Assembly (NCBI RefSeq): GCF_964656455.1
Contig: NC_135713.1
Location: forward strand, 188,846,187 to 188,910,186
Source: Halichoerus grypus
Lineage: Eukaryota; Chordata; Mammalia; Carnivora; Phocidae
Direction of reading: 5' to 3'
DNA: 64,000 bases
Made by a program: the position numbers and the translations under genes. This document shows, one piece after another, positions 1-17,744 of this stretch (position 1 is the stretch's first letter; each line of letters begins with the position of its first letter). The notes under the pieces are model-generated. The model saw nothing but the letters and a program-made list of their open reading frames with translations. It was not told the origin of the DNA and made no database searches.

Positions 1-1761
1 GCAAACCTACAACCTAGTGAAGAATGCACACCAACCAGGTGCAGGATACATCTGTGATGGAGAAAGCCCCAGCTGCTATAGGAACATGCACCAGGGGACC
101 TAAACAGAGTGGGGGTCTAGTAAGGCTTTCTGGAGGAAGTACACATTGCATTCAGGCATGCTTCCCATTTTTCACACAAAAGCTTATATAGGAAATGATA
201 ATACTTTATGGCTTATTGGGGCGAAGTGACTGGGCTGCCTTGGCCAACCACTCCAAGGACTCAGAGCATCAGTACCGTGGACCCCTCTAAACCATTCACC
301 TCAGTAAGGTTGGAAAGTTCAGCAATAGAGGAACCAAGAGAAGTTCAGTAAGCACTGTGTAAGCCAGGGAGTGACAGATGAGGGTGGAGGAAAAGCAAAC
401 TTTCCATCATCTCATGCTGCCTAGATATAAATGACCTAGCTCTTTCCCTAACTTTCTGACAGATCATTCCTTCCTCCTCTGTGAGCTCTCATCTCACCTT
501 GAACATGGCATTGTCATGACTTACATGCTTCTCTCTCTCTCTCTCTTTCTACTTGAGTTCCCTGAAGGCATGGAAGGACTTTTACATGAAGGACATTGTA
601 CACCTCCTTGAGGAGCTTAGGCTTTATATGAAGGTCAATGGGGAGCCATTGAAGGTTCTAAGGAGAGAGGAGTGATCTAGTTTCATTCTTGATCAGCTAC
701 ATTTGAAGGAATCTATACAGGAAAGTGTTCATCAGGTCCTTGGAGTAGCAAGCCTAGAAGTCTTGACAGCAATAATAAGGAAAGGTATGAACCTAATGCA
801 GATGTGAGAATTGGAGAAATGAGTCAAGGGAGAATGTACATGGAGAAGAGCAACAAGGCCTAAGGACCAAACTTTGGGGAATTCCCCCAACCAGAGAGTA
901 GAGAAGGAAAAAGATTCAGAGAAATGGAGAAATGGGGAGAGAAAATAAAGAGAGCCAGCTCATGGCATCAGAGAAGACCAGGGAGGAAAGCTTCAAAGGG
1001 GAGGTAAAGGTCAAAAGTGTCAAGTGTGGCAAAGGGACCCTGTAAGATCAGAACCATGGAGAGGTTCTTAGATACATTGACCAACAAGTTGCCAGGACAT
1101 TTCCAGGGTCACATAGATGTGTTTACTATATACAGTACCTGTACTCTTCAAGTAACTCCCACACTGAACTTTAAACCATCGAGACTTTGAACACCCAGAA
1201 TTGAGATTCCATTGTTTAAAGAAGTCCTGCCATAATCAGTTTGTACACCTGATTATAAAGCCTGTGAGCTTTGGTCTTACCAATAGACTTTCTACAATAA
1301 TTAGAGTGTGCTTTAAGTAGTTTAAAGATGTCAAGCTTGTTCTGATTTGATGATTCATAATAGTTCGTGATTTAGGAACATCTACCCAAGACGCATAAGC
1401 AATCAGAAATACCCAAGAAGCATTAGCAAATCAGGAATCAACTTCTGCTTTGTTGCAAGGCATAAGATAAGATTTATTTGATATCCTAAAGAGAAACTAT
1501 GAGGAAAGAATTCAGTTGTGTGCCTAGATGCATTGTCTGGGGAGGGAGGGGCTCCTTACTGTTATTCTAACAGAGAACAGAGCAGAACTCAGAGAAGTTC
1601 ACAGCAAGAGTCCAAGACTCAGCTGTAGCTGCAGATCCAAAACCAGACTGCCATGCATTCAACTCTTCCTTTCCCCCCTTCCACTTCCTAATGTAGATCC
1701 CAAATGCCAAAATTATCAGAGAAAGGGAAAATCTTGGAACAAGAGTGATATCAGGAATCTT

Positions 1762-1941
1762 TTTTTTTTTTAATGTTTTATTTATTTATTCATGAGAGTC
1801 ACAGAGAAAGAGAGAGAGGCAGAGGGAGAAGCAGGCTCCTCGTCTAGCAGGGAGCCCGATGCGGGGCTCAATCCCAGGACCCTGGGTTCATGACCTGAGC
1901 TGAAGGCGGACGCTTAACCATCTGAGCCACCCAGGCGCCCC
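1762..1941 (-). mobile_element. CAN-SINE (tRNA-Lys-derived SINEC)
   Basis: Poly(T) start, A-rich tail of ATTT units, CT-rich body and the tRNA-like head read in reverse. Flanked by a 16-bp target-site duplication TGATATCAGGAATCTT at 1746-1761 and 1942-1957. Confidence 0.95.
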
Positions 1942-2583
1942 TGATATCAGGAATCTTAATGATCATCTTATCCAAGCCTCTCATTCTATAAATGAGGAAA
2001 CTGAGGCTCAGAATGAAGAAATGGCTTACTTAGGATCATATAATTAGAAGCCATATCTGCTTATCCCCACTGCATTCCCAGTCTCATCACCATAGTGCAG
2101 AAATATTGAACAATTTCACAACCAATATCATCTGTCAACTACCTAGGGGCAAAAATCAGAGACAATAAGAAAAAGGAAAAAAAGATAGAAAAAAACTCAC
2201 TTGTTACCCATAAAAACCCACTTGTTACCCATACATATGTCATGTTGAAGAAGAATAAAGGGTGAATATGGAAATGTTAGAATTCAGTGATACTAAGGTT
2301 CCTTATTGCCATCCTGATTTCAATCATTATTTTTTTTCAATCACTATTTCTAAACTGATGATATAATTATGTTCCAATAGTTTGGAACAGCTTAAATACA
2401 ATTATATCGCATCAGTTGGAGTGACTTAGAACACAAACAATAGTGATACTCAGGAACAGTATATTTACCCAAAATAAAGTACACATAGTCATAACAAAAT
2501 TAAAAATTACATGATTTTAACAATGAGGACAATTGAGAGATAAAAAAATCACACTATAACGATGACACTGGATGCTTTTTTTT

Positions 2584-2940
2584 TTTAATTTTTTTATTGT
2601 TATGTTAATCCCCATACATTACATCATTAGTTTTAGATATAGTGTTCCATGATTCATTGTTTGTGCATAACACCCAGTGCTCCATGCAGAACGTGCCCTC
2701 CTCAATACCCATCACCAGGCTAACCCATCCTCCCAACCCCCTCCCCTCTAGAACCCTCAGTTTGTTTTTCAGAGTCCATTGTCTCTCATAGTTCTTCTCC
2801 CCCTCCGATTTCCCCCCCTTCATTCTTCCCCTCCTGCTACATTCTTCTTCTTCTTTTTTTCTTTCTTAACATATATTGCATTATTTGTTTCAGAGGTACA
2901 GATCTGAGATTCAACAGTCTTGCACAATTCACAGCGCTTA
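2584..2940 (-). mobile_element. 5'-truncated L1 3' end
   Basis: Matches in reverse the 3' untranslated end seen at 23380-23640. The target-site duplication ACACTGGATGC plus a T-run lies at about 2565-2582 and 2941-2958. The same target also received the SINE at 2959-3171. Confidence 0.9.
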
Positions 2941-2958
2941 ACACTGGATGCTTTTTTT

Positions 2959-3171
2959 AAGATTTTATTTATTTATTTATTTATTTATTTTAGAGAGAGA
3001 GAGCAGAGGGAGGAACAGAGGGGGAGGGAGAGGGAGGGGGAAAGAATCCCAGGCAGACTCCGCACTGAGTGTAGAGCCCTATGCAGGGCTTGATCTCATG
3101 ACCCTGAGATCATGACCTGAGCTGAAACCAAGAGTCGGATGCTCAACCGACTGAGCCACCCAAGTGCCCTA
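2959..3171 (-). mobile_element. CAN-SINE
   Basis: Long ATTT-rich tail, purine-rich body and reverse SINE head ending CCACCCAAGTGCCC. Its right target-site copy ACACTGGATGCTTTT is at 3172-3186, a third copy of the site used by the neighbouring L1. Confidence 0.93.
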
Positions 3172-4462
3172 ACACTGGATGCTTTTAAATGGCAGAGTTT
3201 TGAATGCTTTTTCCCCCTTCTCTGTACTTTTTTGTTCTCCCCAAATTTTTTGAAAACATATCTATTCCTTGTACACAAGCAAAAGAAATAAAATTTACAT
3301 TAAAAAATCCAAAAGAAAATTCTTACAAGTCTTCTAAAGAAGCAAAGAGTCATAAAAGGACCCAAGTAAGGCTCCTATTCCAATATAATCACTAAATTAC
3401 ACTTGAGCTTGTTGTTCTGGAAATAAAGGCTTTGTCATGATTGGCATTCACACCTTTGTGATAACTGCTGACTTTGCCAATTCTGAAGCAGAGCTATTAG
3501 GAAGTGATGAAGGGACACCACGCTTCCTATGGGATCAAACAACCTGTAGTTCATAAAGTGATTGAGGTGTGGGTATGAGCTTCAGGCAAAGAGAATGCCA
3601 AGAGGAGCAACCCTTGGAAAAATGTTCTGCCAATTGACTGCCAGCCCATAATCCAAGATCACATATTAAGATCACCTCACATTGAGCCACACTGAGTCCT
3701 AAGAATGGACTTCCCACACAACTAAAGGATGATAAAATTTCTGTTCTGGAAATTGTGTCTGAGTCTGATGAAGCCTAGAATCTTAGAATGTTGGAGCCAT
3801 CAAGGGCTCAAGTGGTCATCTCACCCAAATATGTTGCAAATGGGAAAACGTTGACCCAAAAGAGGAAGCGAGTTGCTCCAGGTCACAGAGAAAGTTGGTA
3901 AAAAGAGTCTAGGTTGGAAAACAGTAAATGAGAAATGAGGGACAGGGGACAAGACCTTCAGTCCATATGACAGAGATGGAGCTCAGACTACTGGAAAAAC
4001 CCATATCTCTCAAAAGACTGTACCCTTAGTGAAAAGGTGAACTAGAAAAAGAAAAGTATGCTCATTGTCACAGCAAGATTTTTTTTAAAAAGGCTGAACT
4101 GTCTCTTCCTGGGCTTTAAATTTAAAGCATTATGCTATGTAAAAGAAGCCAGTCAAAAAATACCACAGATTGTATGTTTGCATTCATGTGCAATGCCCAA
4201 GATAGGCAAATCTATAGACACCATCATGGTTCCTAGGTCGGAAGTGGGGGGTACTAGGGAGCAACTACTGAATAATGGGTGCAATTTGTCTATTTGAAGT
4301 TATGAAATGTTCTAACATTGTGGTAATGGTTATACAACTCTATGAATACATTAAAAGCCATTGAATTGTAAACTTAATATGGGTGAATTTTGTGGTATGT
4401 GGATTATATTTATGTTAAATGAATTATACTTCAATAAAGCTATTTTTTTAAAAAGAAATTGA

Positions 4463-4667
4463 GGGACGCCTGGGTGGCTCAGTTGGTTTAAGCAGCTGCC
4501 TTCGGCTCAGGTCATGATCCCAGAGTCCTGGGATCGAGTCCTGCATCGGGCTCTCTGCTCGGCAGGGAGCCTGCTTCTCCCTCTGCCTGCCGTTCCCCCT
4601 GCTTGTGTGTTCTCTCTCTCTCTCAATCTGACAAATAAATAAATAAATAAAATCTTTTAAAAAAATT
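4463..4667 (+). mobile_element. CAN-SINE
   Basis: Head GGGACGCCTGGGTGGCTCAG, tRNA-related body, CT tract and an AAAT tail ending near 4667. Target-site duplication not clear. Confidence 0.92.
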
Positions 4668-4845
4668 CAGAAGTGGAAAATAGAATAGGACAGAGGTAAT
4701 ATTCAAAAAATACAATGGCTGAGATTTTTCCACTGGGGTTGAAAGGCATGAAGCACATCAATCCTAATTAGGAAAACAAAACCACCCCTAGACATAATAG
4801 AGTGAAGCATAACACTTAAGACAACACTTAAAGACAAAGAGACAG

Positions 4846-5030
4846 GGGTGCCTCGGTGGCTCAGTTGGTTAAGCGTCTGCCTTCAGCTCAGGTCATGATC
4901 CCAGGGTCTTGGGATCAAGCCCCGCATCGGACTTCCTGCTCAGCAGGAAGCCTGCTTCTCCCTCTCCTGCTCCCCCTGCTGTGCTCTCTCTCTATCTCTG
5001 TCAAATAAATAAATAAAATCTTAAAAAAAA
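4846..5030 (+). mobile_element. CAN-SINE
   Basis: Head GGGGTGCCTCGGTGGCTCAG to the (AAAT)n/poly(A) tail. Flanks share a short AGAGACAG-like repeat that may be the target duplication. Confidence 0.92.
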
Positions 5031-5814
5031 AGACAGAGACGATCTTAGAAACAAAGAGAGGAAAAAAATAAATAAAAGGATTACCAAAATGGAACCACAC
5101 TTAGATTGACAATATGCTTTTCAGTGCCGACAACAAAACCCAAAGACATGGTATAACATCTTCAAAATGCTGAAGGAAAATAGTCACCTATTGGAATTTC
5201 ACACCGAACTAAACCATCGTTCAGGAGGAACCACTAAGGAGACACGTTTTCACACAATAACTGAGAAAACTTATCACTTACAGGTTCCATAAGAACTACC
5301 AAAGAATGTATGTCAGAAAACAAGAAATTAAAACCAGAAAGGAGCAAGAAAGTACGAGAAGCATTGTAAGCAAACAAACCGGTAAACATGAAGGAAAGTC
5401 TAAAAATAATAGTAACAATGACCAAATTTTGGAGTGTAAAAACAAGGTAAAACTTAAAAAATAAAGAAGATAAATCAAAACTTCTTTGCACCTTGTTTTA
5501 TAAGCAGGAAGAGAGAATTAGTTAGAATTAGATAGTGTTAAGTTTGCACATTTAAAAGTTAAGAATACATATCAACCAAGAAAACAACATCATTCCAATA
5601 GATGTCAGGAAAGGAGTAAGCAATAAGCAAAGAAAAAAAAATCATGATTAATAGAAAGCACAAAATAAGACTTTTAAAATAAATCCAAATGTGTCAGTAG
5701 TAAAATTAAATAGAAATAAACTAAAGCCTACTTTTTTTCATCAGACGTTCAGTGCCTTGACTAGCCTATCTGAAAGTCTTCATCCCCCATCCCTGTCTGT
5801 CCCATTGCCCGGTG

Positions 5815-6160
5815 CCTTAGTCCATTCAGGCTGCTGTAGCAGAACACCATAGACTGGGTTGTTATAAACAATAGAAACCTATTTGCCACAGTCTAGAGGC
5901 TGGGAAGTCCAAGATCAGGGCTCCTGCACATTCAGTGTTTAGTGAGGGCGCCCTTTCTATGGAATACATAGTATTCTATGTCTTCTCATGGCAGAAGGGG
6001 TGAGGGAGCTCTCTGGGGTCTCTGTTTATAGTGGCTCTAACCCCATTCATGAAGGCTCCACTCTCAGAACTAATCAGCTCCCAAAGGCGCATTTCCCAAT
6101 ACCATCACAATGGGGGCTAGGATTTCAACATGAGAATTTGGGGGACACAGTCTACAGCAC
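5815..6160 (+). repeat. Old interspersed repeat, family not assigned
   Basis: Contains phrases common to a widespread mammalian repeat (TAGTCCATTCAGGCTGCTGT, a block near GACTGGGTTGTTATAAACAA, then GGGAAGTCCAAGATCAGGG and GGCAGAAGGGG). I recognise it as repetitive but do not name its family. Confidence 0.5.
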
Positions 6161-6169
6161 CCGGCTTTA

Positions 6170-6340
6170 TTTTTTTTCTTAGTACCTACCACTGGACACA
6201 ATCATGTTTGTCTGACTCTTTTTACTGCCTGTCTCCCCACCTGAAAGTAAGCTCCTTGAGAGTAGGTCTTCATTTCTTTCACACCCCTGGCCCAACACCT
6301 AGGACAGTTTTAAGACATTGTAGGCGTTCCATGATTATGG
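6170..6340 (+). repeat. L2 3'-end relic
   Basis: Includes the L2-like phrases AAGTAAGCTCCTTGAGAG and a degenerate 'CCTAGGACAGTT...GTAGGCGTTC' corresponding to the L2 'cacagtaggcactca' end. Confidence 0.5.
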
Positions 6341-6941
6341 AATTGAATTTACAGAAAAGAAACCTGAATGACCAATAAAAACGATTTTTAAATGCTTAAT
6401 TTCACTAGGAATAAAAAAGCAGCAGACTAAAACAAGATGCCATCATGCCCATGTTTATCGATAGTATTTGCTAAGTCTGATGGTGCTTCTCAAATTTGAA
6501 AGTGAAAACAGATTGCTGGGTGTACAACTTGATGCTTTATGTGCATATGCATACATTGTGGAAGGATCACCACAATCAAGTTAAATAACTTATCCATCAC
6601 CTCTACTTGGTTACCTTTGGGGGTGTGTGTGTGTGTGTACATGCTGAGATTGAAGATTTATCTTCTTAGAATATTTCCAAAAAATACAATGCAGTATTAT
6701 TAACTGTCATTACCAAACTGTATATTAGATCTCCAAAGTATATTCATCCTCTATAACTGAAACTTCACCCTTTGACCAACATCACTCAATCTTCCTCACC
6801 CCCCTAGTCCCTCTCTGCTTTATGAGTTTAACTTTTTTTTTTAGATTTCACATGTAAGACAGATCATGCAGAAATTGTGTGTAACGTTGTGTGTCAACTA
6901 TACTCAAAAAAGTGTTTTTAATTTAAAAAATGTTTAAAACA

Positions 6942-7136
6942 GGGGCGCCTGGGTGGCTCAGATGGTTAAGCCTCTGCCTTCGGCTCAGGTCATGATCCCA
7001 GGGTCCTGGGATCGAGTCCCACATCCGGCTCCCTGCTTCTCCCTCTCCCTCTGCAATTTCCCCTGCTCATGCTCTCTCTCTCTCTCTGTATCTCTCTGTC
7101 TCAAATGAATAAATAAAAAAAATCTTTAAAAAAAAT
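6942..7136 (+). mobile_element. CAN-SINE
   Basis: Head GGGGCGCCTGGGTGGCTCAG, CT-rich middle and AAAT/poly(A) tail. Inserted into the old L1; short TTTAAAACA-like flanking repeat. Confidence 0.93.
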
Positions 7137-7255
7137 CTTTAAAACATAGAAAGAGAGACCATGCAATATTTGTCTTTCTGTGTCTGGCTTATTTCACTTA
7201 GCATAATGTCCTCCAGGTTCCGTTCACATTATCACAAATGACAAGATTGCCTTCT

Positions 7256-7663
7256 TTTTGATGAAATCTTACAGTTTACATTGACATAGATGGAACTGAA
7301 GGGTATTATGCTGAATGAAATAAGTCAATCAGAAAAGAACAATTATCATATGGTTTCACTCATATGTGGAATTTAAGAAACAAAACAGAGGATCATAGGG
7401 GAAGGGAGGGAAAAATAAAATAAGACAAAATGAGAGAGGGAGAAAAACCATAAGAGACTCTTAATCATAGGAAACAAACTGAGGGTTGCTGGAGGGGAGG
7501 TGAATGGGGGATGGGGTAATGGGGAACAGGCATTAAGGAGGGCACATGTTGTAATGAGCACTGGGTGTTATATAAAACTGATGAATTACTGAACTTCACA
7601 TCTAGAACTAATGATACACTCACTATATGTTAACTAATTGAATTTAAATAAAATAAGTTTTTA
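7256..7663 (+). mobile_element. 5'-truncated carnivore L1 3' end
   Basis: Runs from ACATAGATGGAACTG (end of the ORF2 region) through AAATAAGTCAATCAG and CTCATATGTGGAAT to an A-rich 3' end. Inserted in the older L1; the GATYGCCTTCT flank recurs on both sides. Confidence 0.8.
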
Positions 7664-7678
7664 AAAAAAGATCGCCTT

Positions 7679-7870
7679 GGGGCAGCTGGGTGGCTCAGCC
7701 GTTTAGCGTCTGCCTTCGGCTCAGGTCATGGTCCCAGAGTCATGGGATCGAGCCCCATTTCGGGCTCCCTGCTCGGCAGGAAGCCTGCTTCTCCCTCTCC
7801 CACTCCCCCAGCTTGTGTTCCCTCTCTCACTGTGTCTTTCTCTGTCAAATAAATAAAATAAATAAAATTA
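7679..7870 (+). mobile_element. CAN-SINE
   Basis: Inserted at the 3' end of the L1 just before it. 16-bp target-site duplication AAAAAAAGATCGCCTT at 7663-7678 and 7871-7886. Confidence 0.95.
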
Positions 7871-8097
7871 AAAAAAAGATCGCCTTCTCTTTCTGCCCTT
7901 CTATTGTATATATTTTTTTCTTTATTCGGCTATCCATATCTACAAACATCTGTTTCCATATCATGGCTATTGTGAATAATGCTGTATTGAACATGGGAGT
8001 GCAGATAATCTCTTTGAGACAGTGACTTCATTTCCTTTGGATATATACCCAGAACTTTTTTACAAAGTTGTAAAACAAAACAAAACAAAAAACAGAT

Positions 8098-8210
8098 TTG
8101 CTGGGCCCCACCCCCAGAGTTTTGGAATTAGTAGGACTGAAGAATTTGCATTTCTAACAGCTTCCCAGGTTCCCAGGAAACACTTTGAGAACCACTGCTC
8201 TAGAGACTCA
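8098..8210. repeat. Half of a palindromic hAT-type MER relic
   Basis: Contains GGGCCCCACCCCCAGAG, then TTTGCATTTCTAAC and TTTGAGAACCACTG, the conserved half and terminal inverted repeat of small non-autonomous hAT elements. Same type as 57208-57392. Confidence 0.55.
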
Positions 8211-8270
8211 CTCACACAGGTACATAAAGAGATATTGGCAAGGATGTTCTTGCAACACTGTTTATAATGA

Positions 8271-8428
8271 TGAGGGAAGGGAGGAAGGGGGGAAGGAAGG
8301 GAGGAAGGAAAGAAGGAAGGAAGGAAGGAAGGAAGGAAGGAAGGAAGGAAGGAAGGAAGGGAGGAAGGAAAGAAGGAAAAAAGAAAGGAAGAAAGGAAGA
8401 AGGGAGGGAGGAAGAAAGGAAGAAAAAA
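8271..8428 (+). repeat. GGAA/GGGA microsatellite
   Basis: About 150 bp of almost pure purine built of GGAA units with GGGA and AAGA variants. The open frames across it are composition artefacts. Confidence 0.97.
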
Positions 8429-8960
8429 ACACCCTAACTGTCCCTCAGCAGTGGAGTAAGTAAATAAAAACATGATGTTTTCATTATGAAATACTACAAA
8501 GAAGTTAAAATAAATTACAAGAATAATGTGTATTAACACAAATAAATCTCAGAAACATAATGTTGAATGGAAAAAATTAATGGTAAGATTTATACCACTT
8601 ACATTTTCTAGCTTAAACTGCTAAAGTGAAACACACACACACTGTACATGGATACAACCATGTGTAATTTTTAGAAATGTTTTAATTGGAGAATGATACA
8701 CCACCAAGTTCAGAATAGCAATTACCTTTAGGGGAAAGGAAGGGGAGAAAGATGGATAAAGGCAGAGTTTTATGTCAACTCGTAACATTTTATTTCCAGA
8801 AACCAAACCAACCAAATAAATGAATTAAAAACCCCAAAGCAATGGCGTAAACACAACACAAGGTTAGCATTTCTTAAATCTTGGTTGTGGATTTATAGAT
8901 GTCTTATTGTTTTGTACTTTCAGATGTTTGAAATATTTCATAATAAGCGATTTAAAATAA
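8429..8960 (+). repeat. Probable decayed L1 3' region
   Basis: Phrases such as CTGTCCCTCAGCAGTGGAG and GAAATACTACAAAGAAG resemble old L1 sequence downstream of ORF2 motifs, but are much diverged. Confidence 0.4.
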
Positions 8961-9906
8961 GAAATAGCAATAGTGCCTTGTTACACCAAGTCACAAATCA
9001 TAGATCCGTGGCGGTGGACTTCAGCACCATGTGTCTTGCCCTCTATGTGAGGTGAGTAGTAACACTGAACCCCACCCAGACATCTCAGAACGGTGTGGCT
9101 TTGTTCTGGGACAAAGTGACTTCCCTGACACTCCTTTCTCTTCTTCACCAAAGAAAGCACTGTGGCAGAAACCAAGCCTCAGGACAGCCTCCCCCAGACC
9201 CAGTTGTCCCACTGACACAGCCTTGTCTAACATAGAGGCAAATTTTGTTTGATGCTTTGCACACTGAACAATAGGAAAAGGTGTATTCACTGTGCTGACA
9301 AACTGGAGCTCTCATTCACAAGGCAGAGAACTGGGTGTTTGGAAAGCACCTGTCCCTGATAAAGGCAGGTGCTGGTTCCTGTGGGTGGACAGTGGTCTCA
9401 GCACGTACAGAGAGTGGATGGCATAGAGTGCATAAGGTATTGATAAGACACATGCAGGTGGCTCCTGGGAAGGAAGGGAGAGAGGCCAAAGTATGCCAAC
9501 CGGGCCTGGGACATTCTGAGCACAGCATGAAGTGTCACTCTGTCATCTCCCAGGGCTGTGCCTGAGGTCTGGATAAGGGAGCTCCAGCAGCACCCGAAAT
9601 ATCAACAGCAGCAGAGCGGATGCTAAGAGAACCAGAATGTGTTAAGACAAGGATTTATGACCAACGTTGGAGTGGCCATTGTCATAAAAGGGGGACATAG
9701 TACCAGTTTCATCTCAAGGAGAGAAGACATAACTAGCAGTTCAGCCCAAGACAGGATGGTGGCCTTGCACGGGCCAGAGCATGCACAGCTGTGGAAGCCA
9801 TTGAGCATGGCCAGACATCAATAGGCACCAGCAGGGGCAGGGCACCAGTATAACTGTCACTTGAATACTGGCAGAGACCAGAGACTTAATAACCTAGTTG
9901 GACTCT

Positions 9907-10102
9907 TTTTTTTTTTTAAGATTTTATTTATTTATTTGAGAGAGAGAATGAGAGACAGAGAGCACGAGAGGGAAGAGGGTCAGAGGGAGAAGCAGACCCC
10001 CCACTGAGCAGGGAGCCCGATGCGGGACTCGATCCCGGGACTCCAGGATCATGACCTGAGCCGAAGGCAGTCGCTGAACCAACTGAGCCACCCAGGCGCC
10101 CC
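9907..10102 (-). mobile_element. CAN-SINE
   Basis: Reverse SINE from poly(T) to CCACCCAGGCGCCCC. Target-site duplication ACCTAGTTGGAYTCT at about 9892-9906 and 10103-10117. Confidence 0.95.
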
Positions 10103-10843
10103 ACCTAGTTGGATTCTGAAGAACTTCTTTCGGGGTAGGGAAGGGAGCTGGTCCCAAAATCCAATTTTAGTCCTCGTGGTTACAAAAGTCAAACAAGTAG
10201 AGAAACGCTTTAAAAATCTGTTGGGTATTAATCAGACGTAAGAGATGCCCTTTTTACTGTTACAAATTCTTCAGTATTTCCCAAAGGAAAGTTTCAGAGA
10301 TGTCTGGGGTACTAAGAGCATCATCTCTCCCCCTTGTGACAGTGTTGAAGGATGCGTAAGATCCGGGTGCTTGTTAGGGATGGGTTTCATTCCATCACAG
10401 TCATACCTCATGTGCAACTGACAACGAGCTCTTTTCTCCTTACTCTGTGAATTAGAAAGAAAATGAGTCATACAGCTCCTGGTACCTGGTTGGTGTTCAG
10501 TAAATGTTGGCTTCTGTCCCTCTTCTTACAAGCACTTGGAAAGAAAAAATGGAACTTTCTAGAAATGTTAACATTCCACAGGTGCAGTACTGAGTCAGCT
10601 CCCATGGTGAATATTCACCATATTTAGATGAGGCCTCTTGCCTTAGTGGCCCCACTGGTTCCTGGCTGGCCCAAGGGGACGCCAGGCTCACCGTACCTAA
10701 TGAATGTTAATTAATGGTGATGAAGCCATTAATGACACAGTCCTCCTGTGCTTTCAAGTGGCTTTATAAGAAGCACATACAGAGTGAACACTTTGGAAAG
10801 AATGAATACAAATGAGAACCATCACTGCTTTGCAAGAGGAAAG

Positions 10844-10849
10844 TTTATT
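10844..10849 (-). promoter_or_regulatory. Polyadenylation signal of the KRT33 gene
   Basis: AATAAA on the minus strand about 325 nt past the stop codon. It lies in a context shared with the KRT34 and KRT31 3' ends (GAATGA...AATGAGAA...AAGTTTATT on the plus strand). Confidence 0.8.
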
Positions 10850-11173
10850 AGATTTACAAAGGGATTTAGGGGCCTGAGAGGAAGGTCAAAGCAACAGAGA
10901 GAACCGCAACACACCTGGTAGGACATCTTCGCAGCCCAGACCTATCAGACCACCAGGTCACAGAAAAACTATAAGAGAGCAGCCTTGAATGAAGGGGATC
11001 TGGTGGGCTTGGCTCAGAGTCAGGCCACACCTGGGCATTTGCTCTCCTTCCAGACCATGATTTATGGGGTTGCCTGGGGCGGGCCTCTGTGACTGATGCT
11101 TGTCAGAGAAGTAGGGCTGGTCCATCGATGGTCCTTCTGTCTTCATGCAATCCTCTTGCTGGCCCCGGGATAT

Positions 11174-17029
<5,856 letters not shown>

Positions 17030-17111
17030 GGTGCTGGAGGGAGTGGAGCTCTGAAGGTCAGTTTCAAAGGCTGATTCCTCTCTCTGGTGTAAACCCTGGT
17101 CCTTTCCAGGG

Positions 17112-17119
17112 TTTTATAT
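17112..17119 (-). promoter_or_regulatory. TATA box of the KRT33 gene
   Basis: Reads ATATAAAA on the minus strand, about 85 nt upstream of the ATG at 17029. This leaves room for a 5' UTR of roughly 50-60 nt, the layout seen in the other hair-keratin genes here. Confidence 0.65.
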
Positions 17120-17212
17120 TCTGTCAGCCATGGGTGTGGTGACCACATGCACCATTACCCCCCTTTTACCCTATTTACCCATTTTTCCATTTGTTATTTA
17201 GCCACCTCACGC

Positions 17213-17269
17213 GAGTCCTTTACCTCATAAAATGCTTTACCCTGGCTTCCTGCTAAGTCAGGACTCCTC
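17213..17269 (-). promoter_or_regulatory. Conserved proximal promoter block, KRT33 copy
   Basis: A block about 184-240 nt upstream of the ATG that aligns with blocks at the same distance upstream of KRT31 and KRT34. It shares GAGTCC and CATAAAAT (plus-strand reading), and with KRT31 a 19-base identity TGCTAAGTCAGGACTCCTC. The flanking sequence is much less alike. Which protein binds is not shown. Confidence 0.55.
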
Positions 17270-17297
17270 ACCAATTATGCTGGTTGGTTAAGTAAGA

Positions 17298-17306
17298 CCT
17301 TCAAAG
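17298..17306 (-). promoter_or_regulatory. Possible LEF1/TCF (HK-1-like) site upstream of KRT33
   Basis: Minus-strand CTTTGAAGG about 270 nt upstream of the ATG. It resembles the CTTTGAAGA-type LEF1 element described for hair-keratin promoters. KRT34 has a related CTTTGAAGC at 28408-28416. A nine-base match is weak on its own; position is the main support. Confidence 0.4.
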
Positions 17307-17744
17307 TGACCAACCCATTACCTTGCCAACAACAACACTTGTTCACAGGGTGTTGATTTGGGGTGACAGCTGTACCCTGCCCCCCAGAGAGGGGCACGTC
17401 TATGCCTCTTTCTCCTAAAGGAGGAAACGTCTATGCCTCATCCAGCTCCTGTTCAGTGAAGACTCTGTGAGAAAAGCCATTTAAGGAAGCCCACCTAGAG
17501 ACTAGACTGTTTGGTAGGGAATCCTGGAAGCTGAGATCAGACCTACGAGGCCATCCTGTTGAACAGCCCTTTGATCTTCCATCCAGGCAAGATGGAGGCA
17601 ATTCTCCCCTCTCCTTAGGGGGCTGTAGGAAGTCCCCCCAAGCTCCATTTCTACTATTACTCAATGTTCACAGAATGTAAAGAAAACGAGCAACTTGGGA
17701 ATACCTACCCTTACACACAACATGAGTGTCATCACAATGCCTCC

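Larger units (their letters stand above)
6420..8075 (+). mobile_element. Old L1 fragment interrupted by a SINE, a younger L1 end and a second SINE
   Basis: Old L1 3' region sequence occurs at 6420-6935, 7147-7255 and 7886-8075 (for example TATGGCTATTGTGAATAATG, and then TTCCTTTGGATATATACCCAG). The pieces are separated by insertions at 6942-7136, about 7256-7663 and 7679-7870. Its reading frame is decayed. Confidence 0.7.
1..10820. other. Intergenic region left of (3' to) the KRT33 gene
   Basis: No gene supported. The span holds six full CAN-SINEs and one older-looking copy, several L1 fragments, an L2, a GGAA microsatellite and MIR-like relics (for example about 1960-2080). I see nothing identifiable in 1-1745, in 5040-5790 or in 9000-9890. 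The next cluster member expected to the left (a second KRT33) is not in the window. Confidence 0.8.

Noticed and set aside
8060..8539. 159-residue Pro/Ser/Phe-rich open frame
   Set aside because: Produced by the GGAA microsatellite read on the minus strand.
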